DNA from: Microbacterium barkeri
GTDB lineage: Bacteria > Actinomycetota > Actinomycetes > Actinomycetales > Microbacteriaceae
Assembly: GCF_027921765.1 (NCBI RefSeq)
Contig: NZ_BSEJ01000004.1
Location: forward strand, 172,894-236,893
Length of the DNA: 64,000 nucleotides
Direction: 5' to 3'
Part shown: positions 18,324 through 27,619 of the stretch, piece after piece
Layout: each line of letters begins with the position of its first letter
Position numbering within the stretch: position 1 is the stretch's first letter
Made by a program: the position numbers and the translations under genes
Notes under the pieces: model-generated
Database searches by the model: none
Seen by the model: the letters and a program-made list of their open reading frames with translations, nothing else
Told to the model about the DNA's origin: nothing

Positions 18324-21115
18324 GAGACCTCCTCGTACTCGGCGGCGATCACGCGCGGCTTCCGGCGAGCCGCGCGATGCGACGCGGGCGTCGGCACGGC
18401 GAGCAGCAGCGCGACGGCGACCGCGATGAGCTGGATGAGCGCGATGCCCCGAGCGGTCTGCGCGTCGTCGTCCGAGATCGCCGGTCGCGGCGCGCGATCG
18501 ACGTCGACGCTCCAGAGCACGCCGCGCGGCGTCTCCCCCACGCGCACGAGCCCGGCCCGCTGATCGATCGCGGTCGCGGCGGAGAGGCGCAGCACGCGCG
18601 CGGCGTCGGTGTCCTGGCCCTCCGCGGCCAGCAGCACGAATCCCACGCCGCGCTCGGCGAGCGCCCCGGTCGCGTCGGCCGAGGACCCGGCCACGAGGTC
18701 GGTCGCGATCTCCGCGATGCGCCGGTCGCCGTCGGAGAGAGCGGGCTGCGTGGACTGCAGCGTCGACTGGCCGCCGAGCGTCTCGCTCGCCCCCCAGACG
18801 ACGGATGCCGCGACGCCCCCGTCGGGCTGGGGCGCGAGCACGAGGGTCGCGACGTCCTCGGCGATCGCGGCCTGCGCCGAGACGTACGCGGGCAGGGTCG
18901 TGTCGGTTCCGCTGCGCAGCGCCGCCTGCCCGCGGTGGACGGCGGTGAGCGAAGGGATGGCGGCCAGCAGCACGCACGCGGTCGCGACGAGCGCGGCGGC
19001 GCGCAGGACCGCGCGCGGCGCGAAGCCGACGTCGAAGGCGATGACCGCTGCCGCGACGAGGCCGAGCCACGCGAGGCTGAGCCCCGCACCGGGCCACACG
19101 GCGACGGGCTGCGACTGCGCCCACGCGACCTGGACGGACAGTGCAGCGCCGGCCGTCGCGAGGCCGAGCACGGCGATCACGATCATCGCGATCCCCGCCC
19201 GCCAGCGGCGCGTGAGCGGCGCGACGAGCGCGGCGAGCGCGACCGGCGCGAGCAGGATCGGCACCCACCACGTCTCGGCCGGGAGCCCGAGGCCGGCGAG
19301 GAAGCCTCCCCATCCGCCCGGGTCGGACGTCGGGAAGCCCAGCGCGATCCGCCAGCGCTCATCGGCCGCGAGCACGGGTCCCGCCCACGGTCGCCCGGGA
19401 TCGGCCAGCAGCGCCCACGGCGTCCCGCGATCGAGCTGCGCGAGGACGACAGGGAACGCGAGCGCCGCGCTGGGGACGAGCGTCCACACGACGCGCGCGA
19501 TGCCCCGCGGGCGCAGCGCGCAGGTCAGGACGAGCCCGAGCGCCCACACGACGACGAGCGCAGGGGCCAGCGACGGCGCGCACGCGATGACCGCGGCCAG
19601 CAGGAGCGACGCGGTGCCGGCAGCACCCCAGGACCGGTGCGCCGCGGCGCCGGCGAAGAGCAGCCACGGCAGGAGCAGGTGCACGAGGACCGCCGCAGGA
19701 CGGGGGTCGACGAGCGCCGAGAGGAAGCTCGGGGCGAGCGCCCACAGCGCCGCCATCACGACACGCAGCCCCGAGCGCACCGTGACGCGCGTCGCGGCGA
19801 ACCAGGCCCCGAGCACCGCCAGCGGGAGGGCGAGCAGCCACAGCGCGAGCAGCGCGAACGACGGGCTGCCCGGCCACAGCGACCCCAGCAGGGCGGTCAC
19901 GGCCGCGAACGGGTCGGCCGGCGACACGACGTCGAGCCCGACCGCGCGGCGGCCGAAGGCGGCCTCGGCCCACAGCCCCGACACGGTGCGCGCGAGGGGC
20001 AGCAGAGCGCCGCCCGCGACGCCCGGCCAGGACAGGAGCGCGAGGAAGGCGATGACGCTCACGACGCCGGCGGCGAGCACGGCCCACGCGCCGCCGCCGC
20101 TGAAGAAGCGCAGCTCGCGGCGGACGATCGGATGGTCGTGCGAGGCCTGTCGCTCGCGCAGGCTCTCGCGGGTGGCCCGGAGGGCGTCGACCGCGGCCCA
20201 CGAGGCACGGCGCGTCCGGCGGATGCGCGCGCGCGAGCGCGCCACGGCCGGGATCCGGGCCATCGCGACGATCGCGGCCGCCCATTCGGCGGGCACGAAG
20301 GCCGGGTTCTTCGCGATGAGCTGGACGGCCGTCTTCCACAGGGCGAGCGGCAGGAAGGAGAGCCAGTGCAGCAGGACGGCCCAGGCGGGCGCGTACGCGA
20401 GTCGGCGATGCAGCTGGGCGGTGCGCTGAAGGAAGTCGTCGCGCATCCGCTTCCGCGCCGGTCTCGGCACGGCGACGCGGGCACGCGGGACGAGCGCGAC
20501 GCGCCGGCCGGCGAGGTGCGCGCGCACACCGAGGTCGAGGCCCTCGTCGACGCCGAGGAGCGCGCGATCGGGCACGAGGTCGGCGATGACCTCGCCGCGG
20601 ACGAGAACGCCGCGGATGTCGGAGCCGAGCACGTCGTCGAGCGCGTCGTACTGCCCCTGATCGAACTCGCCGTCGGCGAGCTCGACGGCGCGGCCGAACC
20701 GGGTCATGCTCTGCCCGAGGGAGACGATGCGGTCGACGTCGTCCGCGTCGACGAGCTTGGGGGCGGCGATCGCAATCGACGGCCCGCGCTCGAGCTCGCC
20801 CGCGAGGGCCGCGAGGGCGGTGGCATCGGGTGTCGCGTCATGGGCGAGCAGCCAGACCGACGCCCCGGGCGTGACGCGTCGCAGCGCGAACTCCACGGCG
20901 GCCGCGAACGGCGTCGCGGCGGACGCCTCGATCACGCCCTCGGCGCCGGACGCCGACACGAGCTCGCGCACGGGAGCGATCGGACCGCACACCACGATCG
21001 TGAGCGCGTCGACCGGACGGGTCTGCGAGCGGACGGCCTCGAGGGTGCGGCCGAGCACCTTCACGGCTTCCGGGGATGAGCGCGCGACGAGGACGGCGTG
21101 GACTGCGGCGGGCAT
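18320..21115 (-). CDS. Large GT2-type membrane glycosyltransferase (whiB2 neighbourhood)
   Basis: 931 residues. A GT-A-like domain covers about 1-300; it starts VHAVLVARSSPEAV, has a degenerate acceptor loop (LLAHDATPDATAL) and continues with RGVLVRGEVI. About fourteen transmembrane helices follow from residue 240 to 900, with a hydrophilic insertion (about 680-850) probably outside the cell. The canonical DxD is replaced by AHDATPD, so sugar-nucleotide use is uncertain. Loss of homologues in this position affects the envelope in other Actinobacteria, but the substrate is not known to me. TAGGCT lies 9 bases before the ATG. It is the first gene of a two-gene operon with DUF5719. Confidence 0.85.
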   Translation of the reverse strand: MPAAVHAVLVARSSPEAVKVLGRTLEAVRSQTRPVDALTIVVCGPIAPVRELVSASGAEGVIEASAATPFAAAVEFALRRVTPGASVWLLAHDATPDATALAALAGELERGPSIAIAAPKLVDADDVDRIVSLGQSMTRFGRAVELADGEFDQGQYDALDDVLGSDIRGVLVRGEVIADLVPDRALLGVDEGLDLGVRAHLAGRRVALVPRARVAVPRPARKRMRDDFLQRTAQLHRRLAYAPAWAVLLHWLSFLPLALWKTAVQLIAKNPAFVPAEWAAAIVAMARIPAVARSRARIRRTRRASWAAVDALRATRESLRERQASHDHPIVRRELRFFSGGGAWAVLAAGVVSVIAFLALLSWPGVAGGALLPLARTVSGLWAEAAFGRRAVGLDVVSPADPFAAVTALLGSLWPGSPSFALLALWLLALPLAVLGAWFAATRVTVRSGLRVVMAALWALAPSFLSALVDPRPAAVLVHLLLPWLLFAGAAAHRSWGAAGTASLLLAAVIACAPSLAPALVVVWALGLVLTCALRPRGIARVVWTLVPSAALAFPVVLAQLDRGTPWALLADPGRPWAGPVLAADERWRIALGFPTSDPGGWGGFLAGLGLPAETWWVPILLAPVALAALVAPLTRRWRAGIAMIVIAVLGLATAGAALSVQVAWAQSQPVAVWPGAGLSLAWLGLVAAAVIAFDVGFAPRAVLRAAALVATACVLLAAIPSLTAVHRGQAALRSGTDTTLPAYVSAQAAIAEDVATLVLAPQPDGGVAASVVWGASETLGGQSTLQSTQPALSDGDRRIAEIATDLVAGSSADATGALAERGVGFVLLAAEGQDTDAARVLRLSAATAIDQRAGLVRVGETPRGVLWSVDVDRAPRPAISDDDAQTARGIALIQLIAVAVALLLAVPTPASHRAARRKPRVIAAEYEEVS

Positions 21116-21124
21116 GACTCGGCA

Positions 21125-21130
21125 AGCCTA
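21125..21130 (-). promoter_or_regulatory. -10 element TAGGCT for the large glycosyltransferase
   Basis: Reads TAGGCT on the minus strand, 9 bases before the ATG at 21115. This predicts a leaderless or near-leaderless glycosyltransferase-DUF5719 mRNA. Confidence 0.5.
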
Positions 21131-21189
21131 AGCCGGGGGCCGCGTCGAGCCGTCCACCGGCGCGCCGGGCGGGCGGATTCCCAGGCGGG

Positions 21190-21510
21190 TCAGCTCGCGC
21201 GGCGCTTGAGCTTGCGGCGCTCGCGCTCGCTCAGGCCGCCCCAGATCCCGAACCGCTCGTCGTTCTGGAGCGCGTACTCGAGGCACTGGGCGCGCACGTC
21301 GCACGTCGCGCAGATGCGCTTCGCGTCGCGGGTCGAGCCGCCCTTCTCGGGGAAGAACGCCTCGGGGTCCGTCTGGGCGCACAGCGCGTCGCTCTGCCAG
21401 GCGAGCGCCGTGTCCTCCTCGGTCGCAGGCCGCACACCGGGAACACCGAGGTCGACCGGATCCACGAACCAGTTGTCGGGAACTCCGGATCGATACTGCG
21501 AAGTCGCCAT
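21190..21510 (-). CDS. whiB2: WhiB-family iron-sulfur regulator, WhiB2/WhmD type
   Basis: 106 residues. The four iron-sulfur cysteines are C44, C67, C70 and C76 (C-x22-C-x2-C-x5-C). The GIWGG turn follows (residues 88-92) and the basic tail RERRKLKRR binds DNA. WhiB2/WhmD is tied to septation and division and partners the primary sigma factor. The neighbourhood (DUF3499, zincin-like, DUF5719, glycosyltransferase, manA) is that of whiB2. The start at ATG 21510 is chosen because GGGAGAG lies 5-11 bases upstream; an upstream frame reaching 21561 lies within the promoter region. A strong promoter lies upstream. Confidence 0.93.
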   Translation of the reverse strand: MATSQYRSGVPDNWFVDPVDLGVPGVRPATEEDTALAWQSDALCAQTDPEAFFPEKGGSTRDAKRICATCDVRAQCLEYALQNDERFGIWGGLSERERRKLKRRAS

Positions 21511-21564
21511 CGTCGCTCTCCCACCCCTTGTCCTATCCCCCCACGCGGGCAGCGTGTGCACCTA

Positions 21565-21593
21565 ATTACAACCGTGTGATTCGGATAGGTCAA
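21565..21593 (-). promoter_or_regulatory. whiB2 promoter: -35 TTGACC, 17-base spacer, -10 TGTAAT
   Basis: On the minus strand TTGACC (21588-21593) is followed by exactly 17 bases and TGTAAT (21565-21570). Both hexamers are one mismatch from the sigma-70 consensus TTGACA and TATAAT. Transcription should start near 21558, leaving a leader of about 48 bases with a GGGAGAG ribosome site. Confidence 0.8.
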
Positions 21594-21707
21594 GTCGCGG
21601 ATCGTAAACCCTGAAGGGGAGATTGAAGGTTCACCGGGCGTGTCGGCGTGTCGGCGAGGCGTGTCGCCGACACCGGGACGCGCCGTGCTGCAGCGCGCCC
21701 CGCCGCG

Positions 21708-22865
21708 TCAGGCCGCAGCGCCCGGCTCGGCGACGAAGACCTCGCCGTCGCCGTCGAACCGCAGCTGCGCCGTGTCGGGCGTCGCGAACAGAGCGCGTCC
21801 CGGCACGAGCTCGACCGCGTCGCCGCCGTCGGACACCGTGACCGCGCCGGCCGTCGCGAGCACGATCGCGGGGCCAGCCGGGCGCAGGCTCGCCTCCTCG
21901 TCCTCGCCCGCGCGCACGCGCAGGAGCCGGAAGTCCGCGACCGGCACCGGGAACGCCTCGACGCCGCGGCTGCCGTGGTCGACCGCGACGGGGAGCACGA
22001 CGGGCACCTCGCCCGGGGTCGGGTCGACGATCGCGAGGAGCTCGTCGACGTCGATCCGCTTGGGGGTGAGGCCGCCGCGGAGCACGTTGTCGCTCGCGGC
22101 CATCAGCTCGACGCCGAGGCCCGAGACGTACGCGTGCAGCTGACCCGCGCCGAGGAACAGCCCCTCGCCGCGCCGCAGGAGCACGTAGTTCATGAGGAGC
22201 GCGACGACGACGCCCGGGTCGCCGGGATAGATCGAAGCGACCCGGCGCGCGTTCGCGAGCTCGGCCGCGAACTCGGTCGACTGGGCCTCGTCGAGGGCGG
22301 CGATGATCTCCGAGACCGTCTCCCCCGCCTCGCCGCCCAGCAGCCAGCCGAGCGCCTGGCGCAGGCCCTCCGCGTCGACGAGGCGATCGCGCAGCGGCGC
22401 GGCTGCGGGGCCGATCGCGTCGAGCAGGCGCCGCGTCGCGTCGAGGTCGCGCAGCCCGCAGAGCGCCTCGAAGCGGTCGCTCAGCGCCACGATGATCTCG
22501 GGCTTGTGGTTGTCGTCGACGTAGTTGCGGGGAGCGTCGGCGTCGAGCGACGCCTCACGCGCGAACCCCTCCTCAGCCTGCGCCTTGGTGGGGTGCACCT
22601 GGATCGACAGCGGCGACCCGGCCGCGAGCAGCTTGAGCAGGTACGGCAGGCGCCCGGTCGGCGAGACGTGCACGCCGTTGTCCGCGATCCACGCGTCGAG
22701 GGTGCGGCCGCTGCCGTCCGCGAGGTCAGCGGGATCGGACGGATGGTCTCCGAACCAGACCTCGGCCTCCGGCCCCTCGGCCGGCTCCCGGCCCTCGAGA
22801 GCGGCGAGCAGCGAACGCGATCCCCAGGCGTAGTCGCGCGGGACATTGGTGAGCGGTACGAGCAC
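21708..22865 (-). CDS. manA: Mannose-6-phosphate isomerase, class I
   Basis: 385 residues. It interconverts fructose-6-P and mannose-6-P and feeds GDP-mannose synthesis. The zinc site motifs are present: IQVHPTKAQAEEGF, and NYVDDNHKPEII with the His and Glu ligands. The substrate-binding segment LHAYVSGLGVELMAASDNVLRGGLTPK is clear further on. It starts at GTG 22865 with TAAGGT 6 bases upstream, so a leaderless mRNA is likely. It is divergent from the O-antigen-ligase gene. In mycobacteria a phosphomannomutase gene lies nearby; none is present in this window. Confidence 0.96.
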   Translation of the reverse strand: MLVPLTNVPRDYAWGSRSLLAALEGREPAEGPEAEVWFGDHPSDPADLADGSGRTLDAWIADNGVHVSPTGRLPYLLKLLAAGSPLSIQVHPTKAQAEEGFAREASLDADAPRNYVDDNHKPEIIVALSDRFEALCGLRDLDATRRLLDAIGPAAAPLRDRLVDAEGLRQALGWLLGGEAGETVSEIIAALDEAQSTEFAAELANARRVASIYPGDPGVVVALLMNYVLLRRGEGLFLGAGQLHAYVSGLGVELMAASDNVLRGGLTPKRIDVDELLAIVDPTPGEVPVVLPVAVDHGSRGVEAFPVPVADFRLLRVRAGEDEEASLRPAGPAIVLATAGAVTVSDGGDAVELVPGRALFATPDTAQLRFDGDGEVFVAEPGAAA

Positions 22866-22871
22866 GATCCC

Positions 22872-22877
22872 ACCTTA
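22872..22877 (-). promoter_or_regulatory. -10 element TAAGGT for manA
   Basis: Reads TAAGGT on the minus strand and ends 6 bases before GTG 22865, supporting this GTG as the start of a leaderless mRNA. Confidence 0.55.
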
Positions 22878-22900
22878 GGGTGCCCGCGCGTGGCGGACGG

Positions 22901-22906
22901 TAGCCT
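22901..22906 (+). promoter_or_regulatory. -10 element TAGCCT for the first O-antigen-ligase-like gene
   Basis: TAGCCT ends 8 bases before ATG 22915. It is back to back with the manA -10 only 24 bases away, a compact divergent promoter pair. Confidence 0.55.
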
Positions 22907-22914
22907 GGTGCGCG

Positions 22915-24342
22915 ATGACGCAGCTGAGCCGCCATCCGGTCGCGGACCCGCCCACCGCGCCGGAGCGCGAGAAGACGGGGCACCTCCTGCTGCGCGCATA
23001 CGCGGTGCTCGTGGTGTTCTCCGCGCTCGCTCACTCGTTCTGGTACAACCTCGCCGGGATGGCCGGGGCCGCGGTCCTGCTCGGAGCGCTCACGCTCGCG
23101 ACCCTCGCGATCTGGCTGCCGCGCCTGCGGCGCTCGCGGCGGACGACGCCGTTCGCGTGGCGTCGGCTCCCCTGGCTCGGGCTCGCCTATGTGGCCTTCG
23201 CACTGCTGTCGCTGCTGTGGTCGGCGTGGCCGGCCGCGACGGCGGTGACCTGGCTGCTCCTCGCCTCCGCGACGCTTCAGGGGCTGTTCCTCGCCGACGC
23301 CCTCACCTGGCGCGAGCTCGTCCGCTGCCTCGAGATCTCCCTGCGCTGGGTGCTCGGCCTCTCGCTCCTCCTCGAGCTGTGGGTCGCGGGCATCCGCCGA
23401 CGGCCGCTCCTGCCGAACTTCTCCGACGCCCCCGCCGATCCGGACCCGCACTGGTACTGGGTCCGCGGCAATCTCCTCGACAGCGTGCTCGATCCCGGGC
23501 GCGTGCAGGGCATCGTCGGCAACGCGAACCTCCTCGGCATCCTGTGCCTGCTCGCGCTCATCGTGTTCGGCATCCGGCTGGCCGACCGGGCGCCGTCGCC
23601 CGCCGTCCGCATCGTCTGGATCGCCGTCGCGGCCTTCCTCCTCCTCCGCTCGGGATCCGTCACGACGCTCGTCGCGCTCGTCGCGGTCGCGGGCGTCCTC
23701 TGCGCCGCCCTCCTCATCCGCCGCGCCGCGCTGCCGCGCGGTCGCACGCCGCTGTATGCGGTCTTCGCGGGCGTGGCCGTCGTCGGGATCGTCTCCGCGG
23801 TGCTCCTGCGCGAGCGGCTGCTCGCGCTCGTCGGGCGGGAGGGCGACCTGACCGGCCGCGGCGACATCTGGCAGGCCGTGCTCGAGCGCGCGAGCACGCG
23901 GCCCGTCGCCGGCAACGGCTTCGCGAGCCCGTGGCTCCCCTGGGACCCGGCCTTCGACGGCTGGATCCTCGACCACGGCATCACGGTCTTCCACGCGCAC
24001 GACATGTGGCTCGACGTCTACCTGCAGCTCGGAGCGATCGGCGTGGCCCTCGTCGCGGGCGTGTTCGCCGCGCTCACGTGGCGCGCGTGGTTCTTCGCCG
24101 TCGACCGCCCGCGCTGGGACATCCGCGCTGACCGCCCCTATCAGGCGATCACGCTGCTGCCGATCCTCGTCGTCGCGATGCTGCTCGTGCAGGGGCTCAC
24201 CGAGTCCGGGCCGATCATGCTGTGGGGCTGGATGCTCGTGACGCTGCTCGCCTTCAAGATCAAGTCCGTCCCGCTCATCGACGTCGGGGTCGCCGAGGCG
24301 TCGGCGCCGGAGAGGCGTCCGCTGCGGGTGCGGCGCGGATGA
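22915..24342 (+). CDS. O-antigen ligase / Wzy-polymerase family membrane protein (first)
   Basis: 475 residues with about 11-12 transmembrane helices. The Wzy_C signature region includes GNANLLGILCLLALIVFG and, in the large external loop, REGDLTGRGDIWQAV and RPVAGNGFAS followed by HAHDMWLDVYLQLGAIG. Such proteins polymerise or ligate undecaprenol-linked glycans outside the membrane. The end overlaps the next gene by ATGA; the pair differ in sequence. No ligase acceptor can be named. In Gram-positives these proteins often attach or polymerise wall or capsular glycans. Confidence 0.9.
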   Translation: MTQLSRHPVADPPTAPEREKTGHLLLRAYAVLVVFSALAHSFWYNLAGMAGAAVLLGALTLATLAIWLPRLRRSRRTTPFAWRRLPWLGLAYVAFALLSLLWSAWPAATAVTWLLLASATLQGLFLADALTWRELVRCLEISLRWVLGLSLLLELWVAGIRRRPLLPNFSDAPADPDPHWYWVRGNLLDSVLDPGRVQGIVGNANLLGILCLLALIVFGIRLADRAPSPAVRIVWIAVAAFLLLRSGSVTTLVALVAVAGVLCAALLIRRAALPRGRTPLYAVFAGVAVVGIVSAVLLRERLLALVGREGDLTGRGDIWQAVLERASTRPVAGNGFASPWLPWDPAFDGWILDHGITVFHAHDMWLDVYLQLGAIGVALVAGVFAALTWRAWFFAVDRPRWDIRADRPYQAITLLPILVVAMLLVQGLTESGPIMLWGWMLVTLLAFKIKSVPLIDVGVAEASAPERRPLRVRRG

Positions 24343-25652
24343 ACCCGTACTCGCCCGTGCGGATGGCGGCGCGCCTCCTGCGCTCGGCCGATGTCGCGCG
24401 CGCTTACACGCTCGCGACGCTGCTGGCGGCCTTCGGGTCGCACGCGGTCGAGCGCACCGCGGGGCGCGTGACCCTCGCGACCGTCATCGTGTCGCTCGTC
24501 GTGCTCGGCATCGGCATCATCGCGGCACGGCGGCGCGAGCTGCGCCCCCTCGGGTTCGCCCCCACGAGCTTCGTGGTGTTCCTCGTGTGGGCGCTCGTCT
24601 CGACGATCTGGTCGAACGACGACGACGCGACCCTGGGCGGATGGATGTCGCTGGTCGCCTACGGGTTCCTCGCGCTCGTGATCGCGCACATCCGCGACAC
24701 GCTGCAGACGGTGCGCGCCATCGGCGACGTCCTGCGGTGGCTGCTCGCGGCATCCCTCGCCCTCGAGATCCTCTCCGGGATCCTCCTCGACATGCCGTTC
24801 CCGTTCCTCGGGATCGCGGGCCAGATCGCGAACGGGGGCCCGATCCAGGGCCTCTTCGGCACCCGCAACATGCTCGGGTTCGTCGCGATCGTCGCCCTCG
24901 TCACGTTCCTCGTCGAGTGGCGCACCCAGTCCGTCCCGCCGCAGAAGGCCGCCTTCTCGATCACGCTCGCGGCCCTGCTCGCGGTGCTGTCGGCCTCCCC
25001 GACGGCGGTCGTCCTCGCGCTGTCCGTCGCCGTGGCGCTGCTCGCCCTGACCCTCGTGCGCCGCGCGGCCCCCGAGCGGCGCCGGTCCCTGCAGTGGACG
25101 CTCGCGATAGCGCTCGTGCTGTCGCTGTCGATCGCCTACGCCCTGCGCCATCCGATCCTCCGCTGGCTCGACGCGACGGCGGGCTTCTCGCTGCGCGCCG
25201 ACCTCTGGAACGCGATCCTCACGTGGGTGGGCAACCGTCCGATCCAGGGCTTCGGCTGGCACGGCGGCTGGGATGCCGACGCGTACCCGATGAACGTCAT
25301 CAACGTGCTCCTGGGCGAGTCGCACCGCTCGGCGCTCAACGCCTACTTCGACGTGCTGCTCCAGCTCGGCTGGGTCGGCCTGCTGCTCTTCGCCGCCCTC
25401 TGCGGCGTCGCGTTCGTGCGCTCCTGGCTCGTCGCGAGCGAGCGGAAGTCGACGGTGTACGCGTGGACCCCGGCCGTGCTCGCGGCGCTCATCGTCGACT
25501 CGATGTTCGAGAGCTTCACGCTCGAGGGCGCCGGCTGGCTGCTGCTCGTGCTGTGCGCCGTCCGCGCGGGCCAGTCCCGCTCGTGGCGCGAGAGCCTCGA
25601 TCTCGTGGCGAGCGGGGGCGAATCACAGGATCCCCTGGCACCGCCGCGATAG
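24339..25652 (+). CDS. O-antigen ligase / Wzy-polymerase family membrane protein (second)
   Basis: 437 residues with about 10-11 helices. It has the same family layout as its upstream neighbour: LFGTRNMLGFVAIVALVTF, FSLRADLWNAILTWVGNRPIQGFGWHG in the large loop, and SALNAYFDVLLQLGWVG. Identity to the first copy looks low and confined to these motifs, so a recent duplication is unlikely. The start ATG overlaps the preceding stop. Two such proteins in tandem suggest one polymerase and one ligase, or two polymers. Confidence 0.9.
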   Translation: MNPYSPVRMAARLLRSADVARAYTLATLLAAFGSHAVERTAGRVTLATVIVSLVVLGIGIIAARRRELRPLGFAPTSFVVFLVWALVSTIWSNDDDATLGGWMSLVAYGFLALVIAHIRDTLQTVRAIGDVLRWLLAASLALEILSGILLDMPFPFLGIAGQIANGGPIQGLFGTRNMLGFVAIVALVTFLVEWRTQSVPPQKAAFSITLAALLAVLSASPTAVVLALSVAVALLALTLVRRAAPERRRSLQWTLAIALVLSLSIAYALRHPILRWLDATAGFSLRADLWNAILTWVGNRPIQGFGWHGGWDADAYPMNVINVLLGESHRSALNAYFDVLLQLGWVGLLLFAALCGVAFVRSWLVASERKSTVYAWTPAVLAALIVDSMFESFTLEGAGWLLLVLCAVRAGQSRSWRESLDLVASGGESQDPLAPPR

Positions 25653-25655
25653 GCT
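25650..25655 (+). promoter_or_regulatory. Candidate -10 element TAGGCT for glfT2
   Basis: TAGGCT overlaps the end of the upstream gene. A start near 25662 would leave a leader of about 47 bases carrying the GGAG at 25697-25700 before GTG 25709. Confidence 0.45.
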
Positions 25656-25708
25656 CGACGGCGGCCCGAACCCGGCGCCGATCCCGTCTCGCACCCGGAG
25701 CTCTCGCC

Positions 25709-27619
25709 GTGACACACGTCCTCCAGAGCGTGGTCTTCCCGCTCGACCGCGATCCCGACCTCCTGCCGCTGTACATCGATCCCGAGGTCTGGTCGACGAT
25801 CGACGAGGAGCCGGTCCGCGTCTCCGACGTCGCGCATCTCTCCGACATCCTCGGCCGCACGCGCGCGCGGATCCCGGCCGGGACGCGCGTGTCGTTCGCG
25901 ACGTACTTCAACGCCTTCCCTGCGTCGTACTGGCAGCACTGGACGAGCGTCCGCTCGGTGCGCCTCGCGGTGCGCACCGAGGGCACGGCGACCGTGCTCG
26001 TGTACCGTTCGACGGGCGACGCCGCCCAGCAGCGCATCGACACGAAGGACGCGTTCGGCGACGCCGAGACCGTGTTCGACATCCCGCTCACGCAGTTCAG
26101 CGACGGCGGATGGCTGTGGTTCGACGTCGTGGCCGGCGCGGAGGACGTCGTGCTCGCCGGCGGCGAGTGGACGACCGAGCAGGAGCCCGCGCGCACGGGC
26201 AAGGCGTCGCTCGGGATCACGACGTACAACAAGCCCGACTACTGCGTCGCGACGCTCGGCGCGCTCGCCGACGCCCCCGAGGCGCTCGAGCTCGTCGACC
26301 GCATCTTCATCGTCGACCAGGGCACGCAGAAGGTCGCGGCCCAGGACGGGTACGACGAGGTCGCCGCGCGCCTGGGCGACCAGCTGCAGGTCGTCGAGCA
26401 GCCGAACCTCGGCGGCTCCGGCGGCTTCGCGCGCGCGATGCACGAGACGCTGCAGCGCCCCGAGAGCGACTTCATCCAGCTCCTCGACGACGACGTCCGC
26501 ATCGAGCCGGAGTCCATCCGCCGCTCGATCACGTTCGGGCGCTTCGCGACGCAGCCCGTGCTCGTGGGCGCCCACATGTTCGACCTCCTCAACCGCCCGC
26601 GGCTGCACGCGTGGGCGGAGGTCGTCGACGAGCAGCCGTTCATGTGGCGCAACCTGTACCAGGAGAGGATGCCGCACGACTTCCGTCGCGCGAACATCCG
26701 GCAGACGCCCCTGCTGCACATGCGCATGGACGCCGACTACAACGGCTGGTGGATGTGCCTCATCCCGACCCAGGTCATCCGCGAGGTGGGCCTCGCGCTG
26801 CCCGCGTTCATCAAGTGGGACGACGCCGAGTTCTGCCTGCGCGCCCGCGAGACCGGCTACCCCACGGTGTCGCTGCCCGGCGCCGCGCTGTGGCACGTGT
26901 CCTGGATCGGCAAGGACGACTCGATCGACTGGCAGGCGTACTTCCACGCCCGCAACCGGATCGTCGCCGGCCTTCTCCACTCGAATGCGCCGCGCGGCGG
27001 CACGCTCATCCGCCACTCGCGCCGGGTGGACCTCAAGCACCTGATGATGATGCAGTACTACCCCGTCGCGCTGCGGAACCGCGCGCTGCGGGACGTGCTG
27101 CGCGGGCCCGCGCACCTGCGGGAGAACCTCGCGACCGCGATGCCGGAGGCGCGCTCCCTCGCCGCCCGCTTCCCCGAGACGGTCGTCCATCGCGACCCCG
27201 AGGTCGTCATCCGCTCGCGGCGCGGGCGCCAGGTCTTCCAGCGGCTCAAGCAGCATGTCTTCGACAGCCCCACCGGATGGCGGCTGCGGCTCTTCACCGC
27301 GCAGACGCTGGTCTCGCACTGGCTGCGGGAGCCCGACCCGGCCAACGTCGAGCGCCCCGAGGTCGAGTTCGGCAAGTCCGACGCGCACTGGTGGCGCGTC
27401 CCGCTGTACGACTCGGCGCTCGTGAGCGCGGCGGACGGCTCGGGCAAGAACATCTACACGCGCGACCGGCTGCTGTACCGGCGCATGCTCCTGGACTCGA
27501 TCCGGCTGCACGCGCGCCTGCGGCGGGAGTGGCCGCGCCTGCAGCGGGAGTACCGTGAGGCGCTGCCCGACCTCGTGTCCGAGGGCGCGTGGCGCGAGAT
27601 CTTCGAGAGGCAGTCATGA
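25709..27619 (+). CDS. glfT2: Galactofuranosyltransferase GlfT2-like (GT2)
   Basis: 636 residues, the length of mycobacterial GlfT2 (637). An N-terminal beta-sandwich precedes the GT-A domain starting LGITTYNKPDYC. The metal triad is D260-D262 (LLDDDVRI), the catalytic WDDAEF carries D371 and D372, and the metal histidine is H396 (LWHVSW). From memory, the last three have the same numbering in M. tuberculosis GlfT2. The family member polymerises galactofuranose from UDP-Galf in alternating beta-1,5 and beta-1,6 links. GTG 25709 has GGAG 8 bases upstream. The next glycosyltransferase overlaps by ATGA. A UDP-Galp mutase lies 20 kb away in the window. Confidence 0.93.
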   Translation: MTHVLQSVVFPLDRDPDLLPLYIDPEVWSTIDEEPVRVSDVAHLSDILGRTRARIPAGTRVSFATYFNAFPASYWQHWTSVRSVRLAVRTEGTATVLVYRSTGDAAQQRIDTKDAFGDAETVFDIPLTQFSDGGWLWFDVVAGAEDVVLAGGEWTTEQEPARTGKASLGITTYNKPDYCVATLGALADAPEALELVDRIFIVDQGTQKVAAQDGYDEVAARLGDQLQVVEQPNLGGSGGFARAMHETLQRPESDFIQLLDDDVRIEPESIRRSITFGRFATQPVLVGAHMFDLLNRPRLHAWAEVVDEQPFMWRNLYQERMPHDFRRANIRQTPLLHMRMDADYNGWWMCLIPTQVIREVGLALPAFIKWDDAEFCLRARETGYPTVSLPGAALWHVSWIGKDDSIDWQAYFHARNRIVAGLLHSNAPRGGTLIRHSRRVDLKHLMMMQYYPVALRNRALRDVLRGPAHLRENLATAMPEARSLAARFPETVVHRDPEVVIRSRRGRQVFQRLKQHVFDSPTGWRLRLFTAQTLVSHWLREPDPANVERPEVEFGKSDAHWWRVPLYDSALVSAADGSGKNIYTRDRLLYRRMLLDSIRLHARLRREWPRLQREYREALPDLVSEGAWREIFERQS

